DNA of 64,000 bases, from contig QCXZ01000138.1 of assembly GCA_025024175.1 (NCBI GenBank), forward strand, positions 2,418,002 to 2,482,001, given 5' to 3'. Position numbers and translations under genes: made by a program. This DNA comes from Rhyzopertha dominica. Lineage: Eukaryota > Arthropoda > Insecta > Coleoptera > Bostrichidae. Shown in pieces: positions 46,641-58,600 of this stretch. The stretch's first letter is position 1; each line of letters opens with the position of its first letter. The notes below the pieces were generated by a model, which saw only the letters and a list, made by a program, of their open reading frames with translations, had not been told where the DNA came from and did no database searches.

Positions 46641-47119
46641 CTAAATTAATATTACCACTAATATTATGGGTGCCCTGAGAATGAAGTAGAACAGGACAAT
46701 AATCATCTATAAATTACTATAAGAAAGCTGACACATTGCCTATTAAAAATGTTTGAAGCACAAAAAATGATGGTAAAGCATTACAATTTCCTGTGGACCT
46801 AAAAAACTATTTCCAATGAAATAATAATTCAGTCTCTAAAGCAGCAAACTGCAATAGAAGATTTCTTTAAATAAATTCATAACCTGCATTAACAAATAAA
46901 CTTAGACTTCACGAGTTTTCTACTTATTTATATGTTATGTGGATGTAGACCTTTTTCTATTTGTACATTTTATCTCCCCACTTTAAAACGTGCGAACCTC
47001 CAATCTTACATCTTATCAATTTCTGGTACTTTTTCCACTCATTGTGATAAATATCTTACACCGAAATAAAATATAGCTCACAGTGATTTAATATATGGAA
47101 AGTCCAACAAGCTATTAAA

Positions 47120-49110
47120 TGCCTTTTCAAGTTATCTCAAAACCCACAAGAATTACGACTGTATCTGAAACGCTCTTAGATATATATTATCGCTTGTTTG
47201 GACAAACATTTGTTCGAATCTAGTAATATATAAAATGGATGGTATTTAAGATCATAACCTAGTTTACACTAAATTACAGTTGATTATTCTATCTCCATGG
47301 TTGACTTTGCTTGTTTTAATTGGAATTTTATCTCACATACAAATAATGTAGATGAAATGGTGTATTATTTAAATAACAATATTTTGCTAGCTCCATATCT
47401 CATTGATAATATTTTTATGGTGAAATTGCGTGATAATGCGTATATAAAGTATAAACTGTCCAGATCACAGGTCAAGTAGCAGGAGTATAAACAGCGCGGA
47501 AAATTTGTAAACCCAGTAATAAATACTGAAAAGAAAGTATACTTAGAATATAAATACAAGCAAAACCCAAAGAAATTTTGACGGACGGACGGTTTCATAA
47601 AATCGTACACGACAACACAAGCTCATATAACGCTGCTTTCGCCGTAAATCTTAATGAATACAACATGACGTGTGTTAGTAGTAATGGTTCAAATTAAACA
47701 TATTACAATTAAATATTAATCGGCGGTTTAGTTTTTAATAATGTTACATTTGAAGATGTCTGTAAAGCATTTTCATCAATTAAAAAGCGTTCAGCTGAAG
47801 TTTATTATATTGATTATAAAATGGTGCCTTTGGTATTTGATGATTTGCTTCCCTATATTACATATATAATTAATACTTGCTTACAAACTTCGCGAGTCCC
47901 AAAAATATGGAAAATGTCATCTGTAACACTAATTCCAAAAAAGAACAAGCGTATAAGCCCTCAAAGCTTTAGGCCACTAAGGAAACTTGTTTCAAAAATC
48001 CTGGAAAAATTTGTTTATTCACAGCTGAGGAGGTTCGTGAAAAAAATATAGTGTTCTGACTCTCACTCAGTCTGGTTTCCGTTGTAATTATAGCACACAA
48101 CTGTCTTATTAAAAGCGACTGACGACGTCATCACAACATATGATCAGTTGCAAGTTACCCTTCTCATTTTGTTAGATTGTACCAAGGCATTTGATACACT
48201 AGATCACTCTGCTCTTTGTGCAAAATTAAATATTAGGCTGCCTAAAACAGCGTCACACTTTTTCGCCATAATTACCTGCAACATAGATAACAGCGTGTTG
48301 AGTTTCTTGGTAAGCAATCTTAATTTATAACTATTAATAAAGGAATCCCACACGGAAGTATTTTAGGCCACTTCTATGTTCTATACATACTGCTGATTTT
48401 TTCGAATTTCTTTATTTCTGCAATTGTCTTCCATATCCCGACGATACTCGTTTTTCCTTAAAGACAAAAATGACCCTGCCAGAATGATTAATTCTGACTT
48501 ATCTGCATGTTTTTCGCATACATGGACTTTACTCTTAACGAATCAAAGACTGAAATTGTCGCGTTTGGCCCTGGCCGGCAAATCATATATTAAATGATGC
48601 ATCTTTTAGGATAATACTTAATAATGAGGTTTGTGAAATGCGCAATCGTTTAAAAATCTTGGCCTGTTTTTGGACGGAGATTTGAGATTTTCCGAGCATG
48701 TTAAGTATTTGTTTAAACGATCATACTCAAGGCCGAAAACTCTGTATATGCATAAAGATTGTTTGTGTTCTTTATTTATGTCTTTTTTATCATACTGTGA
48801 TGCAATTTACTGGCCTAGTATTGTGGTAAAGAATAAAGACAGCTTACAAAAGATTCAGAACGCACACATTCGCTTTTGTTTTAATTTGCGGATATATGAT
48901 CATATTTCACATTTGTTTATACAGTCTAGGTGGCTTAGTTTGTCTAAAAGACTCGAGCTCGACTTCGGATGCCTCGAATTCAAAATTCTAAAAAAATCCT
49001 CCAACCTAATACCTTTCTAATAAACTAATTGAATTTAGTAGCCTTCACCATCGTCCTACATCGCTGCCTGCCTTTCGAAAGTCATAAAAAAAACAATTTG
49101 AGCTTAAACG
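47120..49110 (+). pseudogene. near-complete but decayed Jockey/CR1-like EN-RT element, copy B
   Basis: In order on +: PTRITTVSETLLDIYYR (end of endonuclease, about 47145); VDFACFNWNFISHTNNVDEM and VKLRDNAYIKYK (linker, 47297-47450); RVPKIWKMSSVTLIPKKNK (fingers, about 47893-47950); QSFRPLRKL; TQSGFR; LLILLDCTKAFDTLDH (motif A, about 48160-48206, aspartate kept); GIPHGSILGPL (motif B, about 48344, with a frameshift); a worn DDT motif C (about 48440); LGLFLDGDLRFSEHVKY (48660-48710); then a 116-codon thumb/C-terminal frame to 49020. Not functional. The part up to about 48170 is inside the segmental duplication, the rest continues beyond its edge. Confidence 0.85.
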
Positions 49111-49114
49111 TTAG

Positions 49115-50105
49115 TATACCTGTGTAATATCTATTGTAGTTTTCTGGACACAATAATTGTTATTTTGCTGTTTATTATATCATTTATGTTAAAGTTTAGT
49201 TAATTTAGATAAATGAATGTACTTACTTTAAATTATTACACAAGTTATTTTTTGTACCTAGCGTTTAGAAAGGGTAAATCATGGAATAAGATACAAACTT
49301 GTATAATTATTTATTTTTACGTAACATAAGTTATTTCAAATGTTATTAGACAAGCTGTAGAGTGTAGAGTATAATATTCTCTACAAATTGATTTAATAGT
49401 AAAAATAAAAGGATAATATTTACGATAAATATCTCCAACCCATACTTTGTAAAAGTCGGATTGCTAGAAATGAGTGCAGCCAATCTTCGTTACGTACATT
49501 TTCTAAATGTCAAATGCAGATGCTGGAACGTTTATTGCACTTGAATATGGTATATGTTTACCATGTATTTGTTGCAGATTTAGTAATATGGAACTTATAT
49601 ATCAGGGGCCATACAGTTTATAAAGTTCAACACCTGATTATCCTGTTATCTATATCCTTTGTAAACTTAAAGATAAGTAATTTTCACAAACAAAACAGAC
49701 AGTTTATTCTATAGTTCAATAACATTAGTACTACAACATATCACTTATATTGCTCAAATTTCACAGTTTCTACATTGCGATGCAATATGTTTTTATTTAC
49801 GGAGGTTTTTGCAGTAAAAACATTAATTTGTAACCTTTTATACAAAGGCATAGGTAAAATCATTCCAGAAATGTAACAAAAACTCGTTTAAAAAACTCCA
49901 AAGGTGCAAAATCAGGAAAAAGCGTTGGGTACCTCTTATTATCAATATAATGTAACTAAATATAGTGGGTGTTTTATTATTGAACAAATCTTATAAATAT
50001 TATTTATTTATAACTAAATAATTGAGGTTGTTAGTAATTATTATTTGACTCGAGTACACTAAACTCTATGAGACTTATAAGCTAACAAAAAATAAAGACT
50101 TCTTA
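49115..50105. other. no gene seen
   Basis: AT-rich DNA with no recognisable coding region or repeat beyond the tail of the retrotransposon. Confidence 0.45.
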
Positions 50106-50108
50106 CAG

Positions 50109-50463
50109 ATGTGGTGTTAATAGGACATTATAATCCGTTAGGTAGTTATCCTAGTAACATATAGATGGAGTGAGAATGCCAAGTATAGAGTAGTCTAGAA
50201 ACACCTAAAAAGATGGCATAGGTCGAAAATCAGATCTGAATTCAAGAAGCACGCGAAATCGAAGCGAATAGAGCGAAACAGGTGTTTTAAGTGCTAATTT
50301 GTGCAGCACAGTGTTCTGAGTAGTGGTGTACTACAATAATAAACTGTTATACTTAGTAGTGTTTTGAACTAGTTGTATTTAGATTTAGTGTATTTCTATA
50401 CAAGTGCTTAAATAAAGGACGTTAATTTAGAAAACCGCAGTTTTTGAATCCGGACGCGTAACA
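50109..50463 (+). mobile_element. possible solo LTR
   Basis: TGTGGTG... at the left and ...GCGTAACA at the right give TG...CA ends, and an AATAAAG at about 50412 sits 50 bases before the right end, as in an LTR. It contains the 18-mer AGTGCTAATTTGTGCAGC (50290-50307), identical to 9912-9929. No target duplication is convincing. Nearby BEL/Pao coding remnants make an LTR plausible, but this is weak. Confidence 0.3.
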
Positions 50464-50929
50464 ATAGATAAAATCTACTGAGTGACTGCAAAGAGTATAA
50501 TACCCAGACACCTTTATACACCGCTTGATTAATAATGCAAGGGTTATAAGTCGTTCACCCTTCGATCGATCAATAAAACAAAGTGTACATCGCGAAGGAA
50601 CTTTGTACTAGTATGCATGTAATATGCATATCAGCTACGTCCCACTCAAAATTGCCGAAGGCTAAGACAGCAAGTATCGGAAAACTTTAAATAACAAGAC
50701 GCGCGATTCTAGACTCAAGGGGTGCTAGGATTTTGAGCATGCTGTCGGTTCCTATTACGTGGATCTACAAAATTGAAAAGCCTAAATAAAGGATTGGATA
50801 AACCTGGGTTGCTTGGTTATCTAACACTCATTGCACCCTTGTTTCTATTTTACTTTCTATTCTAGTAATAAATAACTTATAATTGTACCACATATTCTTT
50901 AGATAAAAGCAGAAATGTTTCGTCAAGCA

Positions 50930-51265
50930 AGTCAGAGGAAAAGACTATAGTGGCAATACAGATTCTGCAGAAAAAGTAATTAACTTGTTAAAGAAGTAAT
51001 TCATAGTCAAGGAAGTGTTGGTTTTCAAATGTGAGAATGGACTAGCAACATCAAGCAATTATTCAGCAGTATCAGTCAACTAAGGAATACTGAAGAAATT
51101 ATAACAAGCTAACATATCTTACGTACGGAAGAAATATTATGCTTGAAATGGGACTCTAATAGTAATGATTTGTTTCATATCCCAATCCTACAAAACAATT
51201 ACATCAGTAATAGATACATAGACAAAATTGGCATTGTGGTTTATTGAAACCTAAGTTGCAACGTA
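50930..51265 (+). pseudogene. BEL/Pao-type retrotransposon RT fragment
   Basis: GNTDSAEKVINLLKK (about 50955), then in another frame EWTSNIKQLFSSISQ (about 51035), then EEILCLKWDSNSNDLFHIPI (about 51130-51190). These correspond in order to DT-x-EEA-x(6)-LL-x(3)-F-x-LRKW-SN...LL...I and to KTLG-x-W-x(4)-D-x-F in BEL/Pao reverse transcriptase to RNase H linkers. Short, frameshifted, no catalytic motif included. Confidence 0.45.
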
Positions 51266-51269
51266 GAAG

Positions 51270-52635
51270 TTGTACAAAGAGCGCAATTTTACGGTTTTTA
51301 TAAGTTTGTAGTGATGTTTTTGTAAGTTAATTTTATTCTGCAGAAGCTGCTGCCGTTCACTGACCTCTATTTTCTCGATTGTTTTGTTGTTTCTTTTGGA
51401 TTTTCTTTTTAATCCTGGACCTGTCTTTTCTTTTATTTGTACTACACACTAACTAGGCAACATTTAGTACTTCTTTAAAGTTTTTAGCAGCTATTTCTCA
51501 ATTTTGAAGTTTTGCTGAAAACCAAATATTAAAAGGATTGTATCATCAATGCCCTGAAATTTAGAATTATGAATAAACCTATAAAAATACTCAGCCATAG
51601 CAGCCAAAAAGCTGTAGTACCATAAAGCAACATTAGTAATAAATAGCCTGCTTTATCTCCAACATATTCAGTATACACTTGTGAATTTTAAAAGCATTCC
51701 AAATGCTGCTAAGCCACGATGAGTACTACAAGAAGAAAAATAACAATTACAGAAAGAAAACCTTGAAGTAGTGCAGTATTACATTTAACAGTTTGTTGTT
51801 GGTAAATATGTAATACAATGCATTACGATACCATTAGGTGGACTTCCAATCTCTAAAGACTGTTTGTAATAAAGAAGTTTTATGTAAAGGTAAAAAAAAA
51901 CACATTCAAGAAGACCCAAAATACACCAGAACTTTGATAATTTCGTGGTGAAGAAAATTTGGTGTCTAAGAAAATGTGGATTTCTTCGAAAACTTAGACG
52001 GAACAGGATTAGCACCGGTTGAATGTAATTTCGGACCCAGAAGCGCAAAAACTTAGGTGGAGGGGAGTATTTTTTTAATTAGTGCAAGGCGTTACTGTTT
52101 TCCATGATAATTTTCTGCTCTGGGGTTTTAATGAAGTATAGCACATTAATCTCTCAATTAAAGAGGGCCGATTAAAAATTAATCATGAAAGTGCAACTTA
52201 TTTAAGACATACTATGCATTCAGAAAGACTACACTCCTTTCGGGCTTATCAGTTAGTAACTCCACAATGTCAATATGAAATTTAAATATGTTAATTAATT
52301 AATATTGATGGGAATGCGACATCTCGTTTACCTTTACGTTTTGGTTAATATTTGCGATATGAAAGCAGATAAAGGTAATTTTTTATATTAGGATGTAATT
52401 GTGCTAATAACATTGTAAGCGAAGCCCAGGAAAGACACAATTTGCAAGACATTTAGAATTATTGCCCCGATGCTTTTAAATGACTTATTATGTTTCCGAG
52501 TAAGACTAAAAGAATAAAATCATATTATTGCAGAAAGAGTAGTCAAATAGAAAATTGGTACAGCAGTTTTAACCGGGTTTTGCAGCTGACTAAATTAATT
52601 CTAACTTTAGTAACATAGCTGCACTTCCGGTGATA
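51270..52635. other. no confident gene
   Basis: An 87-codon open frame on the - strand (51785-52048) is hydrophobic and aromatic-rich; I cannot assign it. Remaining sequence is AT-rich with no defined feature. Confidence 0.4.
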
Positions 52636-52643
52636 TCCTTATC

Positions 52644-52644
<1 letters not shown>

Positions 52645-52699
<55 letters not shown>
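52645..52699 (-). repeat. (TAA)n microsatellite tail of the adjacent non-LTR element
   Basis: About 18 uninterrupted ATA/TAA triplets. On the - strand it is a (TTA)n run at the 3' end of the retrotransposon that follows, the usual position for a simple-repeat tail. Its purity suggests a comparatively recent insertion or later microsatellite expansion. Confidence 0.75.
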
Positions 52700-53830
52700 T
52701 AAATTTATTTGTGGTAGCGGTCAACATAAAACTTTACATTCAGATGGATTATATATTACATTATGACAAATAGTTGGCGCTACTACAAAAAGGACGAAGA
52801 AGGCAGGAAACCTGCTTTCTAATCTTAGTCCAGAAAAAAAAACAATCTAATTACAAAATACCCAAAGTGCTGGTCTCTCCGACCGCGCTATTAGAAAAGA
52901 TATAAACAGTTTATAGACGGGATATAATTACAGGGAAAAGGCAATGCAAGAAAGCAATGGGTTCAATGCAAAGCTGCCAAATAAGAGGATGCTGGATTCA
53001 CGAGAACTGGCGAGACATCAAAAGATCTAAATTTAAAAACTTAGCACTCTTTTATCTGAATTGGAATACTATTAAATATTTTGTAGATATTGTAGGTAAA
53101 AGACTGAGTGAATAAAGCAGTGTAGTGTCTAGGGGGTGACAAGAGTCCACGAAACCTAGTGTTCAAAGAGTGCACATCAGTACGAAAAGTGATTTTGTTG
53201 CATAGGTAGGGTGGACATTTGAAAAACAATTGAAAAGTATAGGCACGCCGCGTGTAACTCACGTCTATGGGCCATGTTCAACCATCCTGCAGAAATCAAC
53301 TTGTGTGAAATCCGAGAAAATTTTCGAATTCCGTAAATAAATCTCAAACAAGACTTTTGCAAACGTTCAATGCGATTTATATCTACCCTGGTTAAGCATG
53401 GGCCATACAAGACATCGCAATAGTTCATATGACATAAGACCGTTGCATCCGTCAGCTTTATTTTTAAGTTAATGGGTAAGATATGGCGATAAGGATATAA
53501 CTTTTTCAAGCTAATGTATGCAACATTCAATTTTTTAGTAATGAAATTACTAAAACGTAGTTCCGTGTCTAGATCCACACCCAAACTTTTCGCTACTTTA
53601 GAGCACTGCAAAATACTATTACCAACTTTAATCTTTAATAACACTTCTGCTAGTTCTTTGTTTTTACCGAATACCAGTACAGAGCTCTTTAAATCGTTCA
53701 AACTAAGTTGATGTTGCAAAGAAGTTTGTTGCAATTGCTTTAAATCTTCGTTAATCATTCTATTTGCGAAATGTATATTACTATCATCGTAAACACCTAG
53801 AAACCTAGAAAACACGTTATATTTAATGAA
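52645..53830 (-). mobile_element. 5'-truncated CR1/Jockey-like non-LTR element
   Basis: On the - strand a 212-codon frame (53815-53177) begins just downstream of where RT motif C should be: LKSSVLVFGKNK, then SKVAKSLGVDLDTELRFSNF, then MNYCDVLYGPCLTRVDINRI and ERLQKSCLRFIYGIRKFSRI, the thumb and C-terminal region of CR1/Jockey elements. After one frameshift near 53200 it continues KITFRTDVHSLNTRFRGLLS and NIYKIFNSIPIQIKE to 53041, then a 3' untranslated part and a (TTA)n tail. Only one or two frame lesions in 260 codons make this the best preserved retroelement reading frame here, after 5' truncation at about 53830. Confidence 0.85.
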
Positions 53831-53834
53831 TTAG

Positions 53835-55365
53835 GCCAAAATAATTTACATTTTGCAAGTATTCTTCACCAGTAGCATTTATCACTAAATTAAAAAACAT
53901 AGTTTGTATAACGAACTGAGAGGCAATAGTAGTTTGGTTTTTAAAAGTATAATTACCCATCCTCAAACATCAGCCGCCACTAAGTAGGACGAAATGGTTA
54001 GAGTTATAATAACGGGGTCACTGCTTGTAGCGAAGCTGTCATCTTTGGTTTGCAGCGAACCTAGAATATATTTACAAAAAAAATTATTCCTATTCTGATT
54101 ATAATGTTAATACTTTGAGTTATTCCGAAAAAGTTTTTTTTTTAATTTCAAAAGGCAATTGATACTCGTTACCAAACCTATTACTATCGCTAATTAAAAA
54201 TGCAAATAAAAAATGTAAGCGCAGCCGCTGCGCAGCTATGGCCCGGTTCATCACTCGCCAGCAGGATCCCGAAAACAATGGACCGTAATTAATACCGGAA
54301 ACGATGCATAATAGGCCGAGATATATGCGCCTCCATTCAGTCCGCCGTGATTATAATGATTCCAGCAAAGATCACGTTGTTATTCTGGAGCATTAATTCA
54401 TTATTGTTGTTGGATTTATGGAAGGCTCGCATTGTCCTGTCCGGGACTTTTTGTTGACGGCGATTCAAAGACGCTGACAATGCAGCGCAGAGATGAATTT
54501 CGGGACTTGCTGCAGGCGACGAAGACTTTGTGCACGACTAGATGACGACGTTATTATATGCTGCAGCGATGAAGTGCAAACTTTTGTGGTCTCTTTTCAT
54601 TCTTTTCGATAGTTGCGAAACTTTCCAGCTTCATATTCAGTTTCTAGACTGTGGACTGAATAATTCGACTCGCATAATACAAACGCATCCTTGCTCCTTT
54701 TTATTTGTTACGCGGTTCATGGCATTGGAATAAACACAGCAAAAAACTCAAGGTATCACTTGGATATGGTTAGTACCTTAAGACGCAATATTAGACGAGC
54801 TAGGTTCACTGGGTTGTAGACAAGAGTAATGAAATTCAGATCTTTCATCAGCCAGAACAGGAAACCTACAAATTTAATATTTCCTCTTGCATGGTCTAAA
54901 AGCACTGTACTTTTGCATGTCATGGGATACAGTGCATTTGCTGATTAGTCCTTAAAACTTATTGTCTTTTATAACGATACTTTGTTTTAAGCAGTTAAGG
55001 AATGAAGCAAAACAGTTTCTTGGTACGAACAATTTGTTGATAGCTAGCTGCTGCTAACTTTTGAAAACGTTAAGTTAGATTCTTCAGATAAAATTGAGTA
55101 CGATCTTTGAAAAGTGGCCTTTTCGAAATTTTTAAACAGCAACTGGGGTTATGTTAAACTTAGTTTGAAAGCCACTTTCACTCTCTGCATGCTCATGTTT
55201 AGAAAATTGAAATCTGACAACGAGTACTAAACTTATGAAGGTTTCGTTTTACCCAATCAACGACATTAGTTGTCAGTGTCGATTATTGTAACTGTATGAT
55301 GTTATTTTCTTCTTACCCCTGTCGAGCGAGGATCAAGTAAACGATGTAAACTAACCATGGATAGC
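53835..55365. other. no confident gene; GC-richer block
   Basis: 54200-54620 is clearly richer in G+C than its surroundings and does not look like any element elsewhere in the window. It may be conserved non-coding host sequence. No exon with splice sites and a known domain could be read. Confidence 0.35.
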
Positions 55366-55370
55366 TACTT

Positions 55371-55688
55371 TCACCAGATATAAAACAGGGAAATTCCAAA
55401 TTTTACGGGATTAACAAACTCAACCCGACCCTTAACCAGTTGGTGAAAATGTACATCTAGGAACACTTGATAAACACGTCTGCTATTGACAGACGCGAAT
55501 TCCTTTATAAACCTCTCTGCTGCAGTTCTTAAATACTTTACAGTTGGATAACAAATATTTTTGATTTGCAGCATACCTACACATACCGTAAAGCTCAATT
55601 TGTTTTTCTTAGTATACCTATACGTAATATTCTTCAGGGTCCTGACTTTTCTGAAGTAATGTGAGAGGGCGCCGTTATCTCCATCCAT
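55371..55688 (-). CDS. unassigned 105-codon open frame with coding-like composition
   Basis: From an ATG at 55688: MDGDNGALSHYFRKVRTLKN, later VKYLRTAAERFIKEFASVN and RVYQVFLDVHFHQLVKGR, ending FYIW and TGA. Basic, evenly mixed composition without low-complexity runs is unlike most chance frames in this AT-rich DNA. It has no signal peptide, membrane segment or motif I recognise. No TATA box or splice signal supports it. It may be a transposon relic, or chance. Confidence 0.2.
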   Translation of the reverse strand: MDGDNGALSHYFRKVRTLKNITYRYTKKNKLSFTVCVGMLQIKNICYPTVKYLRTAAERFIKEFASVNSRRVYQVFLDVHFHQLVKGRVEFVNPVKFGISLFYIW

Positions 55689-55689
55689 T

Positions 55690-58600
55690 GAAATCCTCCA
55701 GGATCATTGTTTCTCGCTGTATAAATTATTTCGAATTAGATGGCACTAGATAATATTGTTGAACGATTGTCATTTCTTGTGGATGAAATTCGCATTTTCT
55801 TTAAGAATTCTCTGCATTCACCGCAAACGTGATCAAACACTTCAGTTTAATATGTCGACTGAGAAGTCATTAAAGGTTTAGAAATCAGCCCAGCTGGGTA
55901 TTTTTCGACATGAGAAACAGGAATAACAATCTATAGCAGTGGAATGATAATCAGAAAACAGCATTTACCACACTAACAACTACCATACCACAGCTACAGC
56001 CTGTAAAATGTATAGCATATACATTTGTGTGCATTAATACCTACAGATACTTTTTTCCTTCTAGTTTCACAATTTTGTTCAGCTTTCAATAACATGATGG
56101 TATAATGTTATGCAGGGCATTCTGCAACAATGGATAAATTACAAAGTTACTCTCGTTTAATAATTAATTCTAAAGAGTCTTAAAGGGCTAGAGTGTATGA
56201 TATTTGAATGATTAAATTAAGTATATATAAGCACTGCTTATTCAGTCTGGTTAAGTGTGAACACTGTGAATTGTTTATTTGAAGAAGAGAATGCGAATAT
56301 TGTAAAAATCTAAGTGGAGTTGTATAGGCTACTTGCAAGCTGCTTACGAATTAAAATTAAACTATCTTACATTCTAAGTTATACTTTGCATTTTTACTTA
56401 CCAGGTTTCAATCGATAAGTTACATAAAATTAAAAACAGATCCCAACAATTTGTGGTAGTCCCGTGTAAGTAAATATTAAACAAGATACCATCAAAAGCT
56501 AAATTATTTCAAGCTGCCAATAACTTTAGTGTGAAAAGAATTAATCAACAAATACCCAATAAAATTAATGTTACTCTACTTGATGCAATAATTAGAATAA
56601 TGTTTTTATCCAATAAAAAGGGAGTTTGTTGTATTATCATCATTTTGATCACATTTTTGTGGATAAATCTGGGTGTGGGAGAATTAAAAACGAATGAAAG
56701 AGATTCCTTATTCAAGCCTTATGTAGGTAACAGATCAAATAGATTTCTTTCTTTGTTTTGTTATATTAATGGTTAATGGGCATTTTTCAAGCAGTAGAGA
56801 AAATTTCACCAGTAACACCCTATTTACATTTACAACATACTTATGGAAAACCTGATTATTATATAGAAACTTGTATATTCTGGAGTGATCGTTGAAAATT
56901 ATGCGCACCCTAAATCCACACATTAATCTTTGACTAAAACATCGACTTGTATCCATTGTAACCAGGTTAGCTGGTTCGCTGCTTTACACCATTGTGTGAA
57001 AAGCTGAAACATAAACACAGTATGGAAGCATTGTTTAAGTTTGTTGCCTCGAGGCGGAATCGATTTTGATCAAATTTCATAAAATGTTATTAACTCAATA
57101 CAAACATATGGATCAATAGAAGAGAAGCTTTGATGACTTCATAACGAGCAGAAAATGGTGTATCAAGGAGTTATTTATAGCTTCGTATTATATTGTGTTC
57201 ATTACTGAGTGGAAAAACAATATAATTCTTTCTACGAACGTAAAACAGTTTGTAAATTGTCACTTTCCCGAAAATACTGCAATGCTGCAGAAAACTAATG
57301 TTCTTAACCCTTGCATGATACCTACATTGTATATTGACAAGCTTCGTCAGTCTAATCAAAACATTAAAGCATTAGGATGCTAATCTAGCGTTCTTAAAAG
57401 ACATTAGAATATTCAAACACAACGATGTCATTTCGTAATATTATTATATTCGTATGTATTATCTGCATCATAGAACTAATTAATGGAGAGTACGTAAGAC
57501 TGATTCTGTTAATAATCGCTGTTTCAGTGATTCTTCTCATCCATATCAGTCAACTCTTTGGTGATTCTAGGGCTGCATGGGTAAATTACTGTCGAAAGCT
57601 GGGATGGTAGTCTTTATTCGTTTAAGGTCACTACGAAATCCTACTGACTGCGCCAGTTTAAAAACAAATTTTTTGAATATTTAAGTAGGTATTTATACCA
57701 CGTACATAAAATATCTAAATATCTACCAGTCGACAAATATGCTATACATGGCATAGACAATTGGTCGTTAAGAACGAAATTTCAAAAACTTTTTTGCTTA
57801 TGAAGATGTCACTTTATCCATTGAATACATGTGCACATAACCATCTACTTCCACTGCGGCTAAAATGTCCAGATTGTCATTTCGATGGCGTCGCTCGTAA
57901 TTGACCAATTTAATTTCACAAAAAGCAAGGATACGAATAATAATCGTTTTTGGTGGAGGCGCCGGCACATTCCATTTGAGCCTCACAAACGTGCTGCCCC
58001 GCTGATCACCGGCACAGGTCGGGCTGATGAATAGAACCTCACAGCAATTAGTTTGATATCTGACAGGGGTGTAGTTATAATGCCGGATCGAATTACCACA
58101 GGGAACCGCCGCTATGAACGTACAGCAGCTCAGAATACAGCCCATTATGATTAGGCAGTTCGAAATAAATAAGCGACAGCCCGGGTCTAAAATTCGCAAA
58201 GGGCTAGTTTCTGTGAGCTCGGGTAATTACGTCTCAGATGGTTTAAAGGGATTAGTCCCATAAATAGGATAATAAATAGGATCAGCTGGTGGTTTAGGTG
58301 GGCCCATGCTGCGATGTAATTAGTGGAATCTGCTTGGAGCGCGCTGTAATCCGCGGTAAGTGAAGTTATGGAGTACTTGGGGCCTTAGCATTAATAAGAT
58401 ATGGACAAAGACGCTTTCGTTTAACCATGCTTTGGAAAATATCAGTTAAATATTTTTCACCAGATTTTGAAAATAGCGCGTAGGATAAATAAACTTAGGT
58501 GGCATCAATTTCATGTCGATATATTTTACTTAAATATAATGTTTATACATTATTTTCAGAACGGAAAAAACCGGGTCTAAAACAGGCTCTTGCGGTTGCA

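Larger units (their letters stand above)
40970..48170. repeat. segmental duplication, copy B
   Basis: Counterpart of 37376-40905 in direct orientation. It is twice as long because three blocks have no match in copy A: about 41070-42192, about 43020-44407 and about 45025-46110. Two explanations are possible: insertions into B, or deletions from A. B also contains a portion of endonuclease/RT linker missing in A (about 47120-47240). The order trefoil gene, mariner fragment, RT is the same. Confidence 0.8.

Noticed and set aside
51785..52048. piggyBac-like transposase fragment on the - strand
   Set aside because: I tested the translation against the remembered order of piggyBac motifs; no DDE-region motif could be placed convincingly.
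57425..57610. 61-codon frame on the + strand as a small peptide gene
   Set aside because: Two hydrophobic segments and a terminal basic part are suggestive, but AT-rich DNA readily encodes Ile/Leu runs and there is no TATA box, splice or poly(A) support.
57798..58199. 133-codon open frame on the - strand as a secreted protein
   Set aside because: A hydrophobic stretch is present, but it begins about 14 residues in and the remainder shows no motif; both strands are open because the block is GC-richer.
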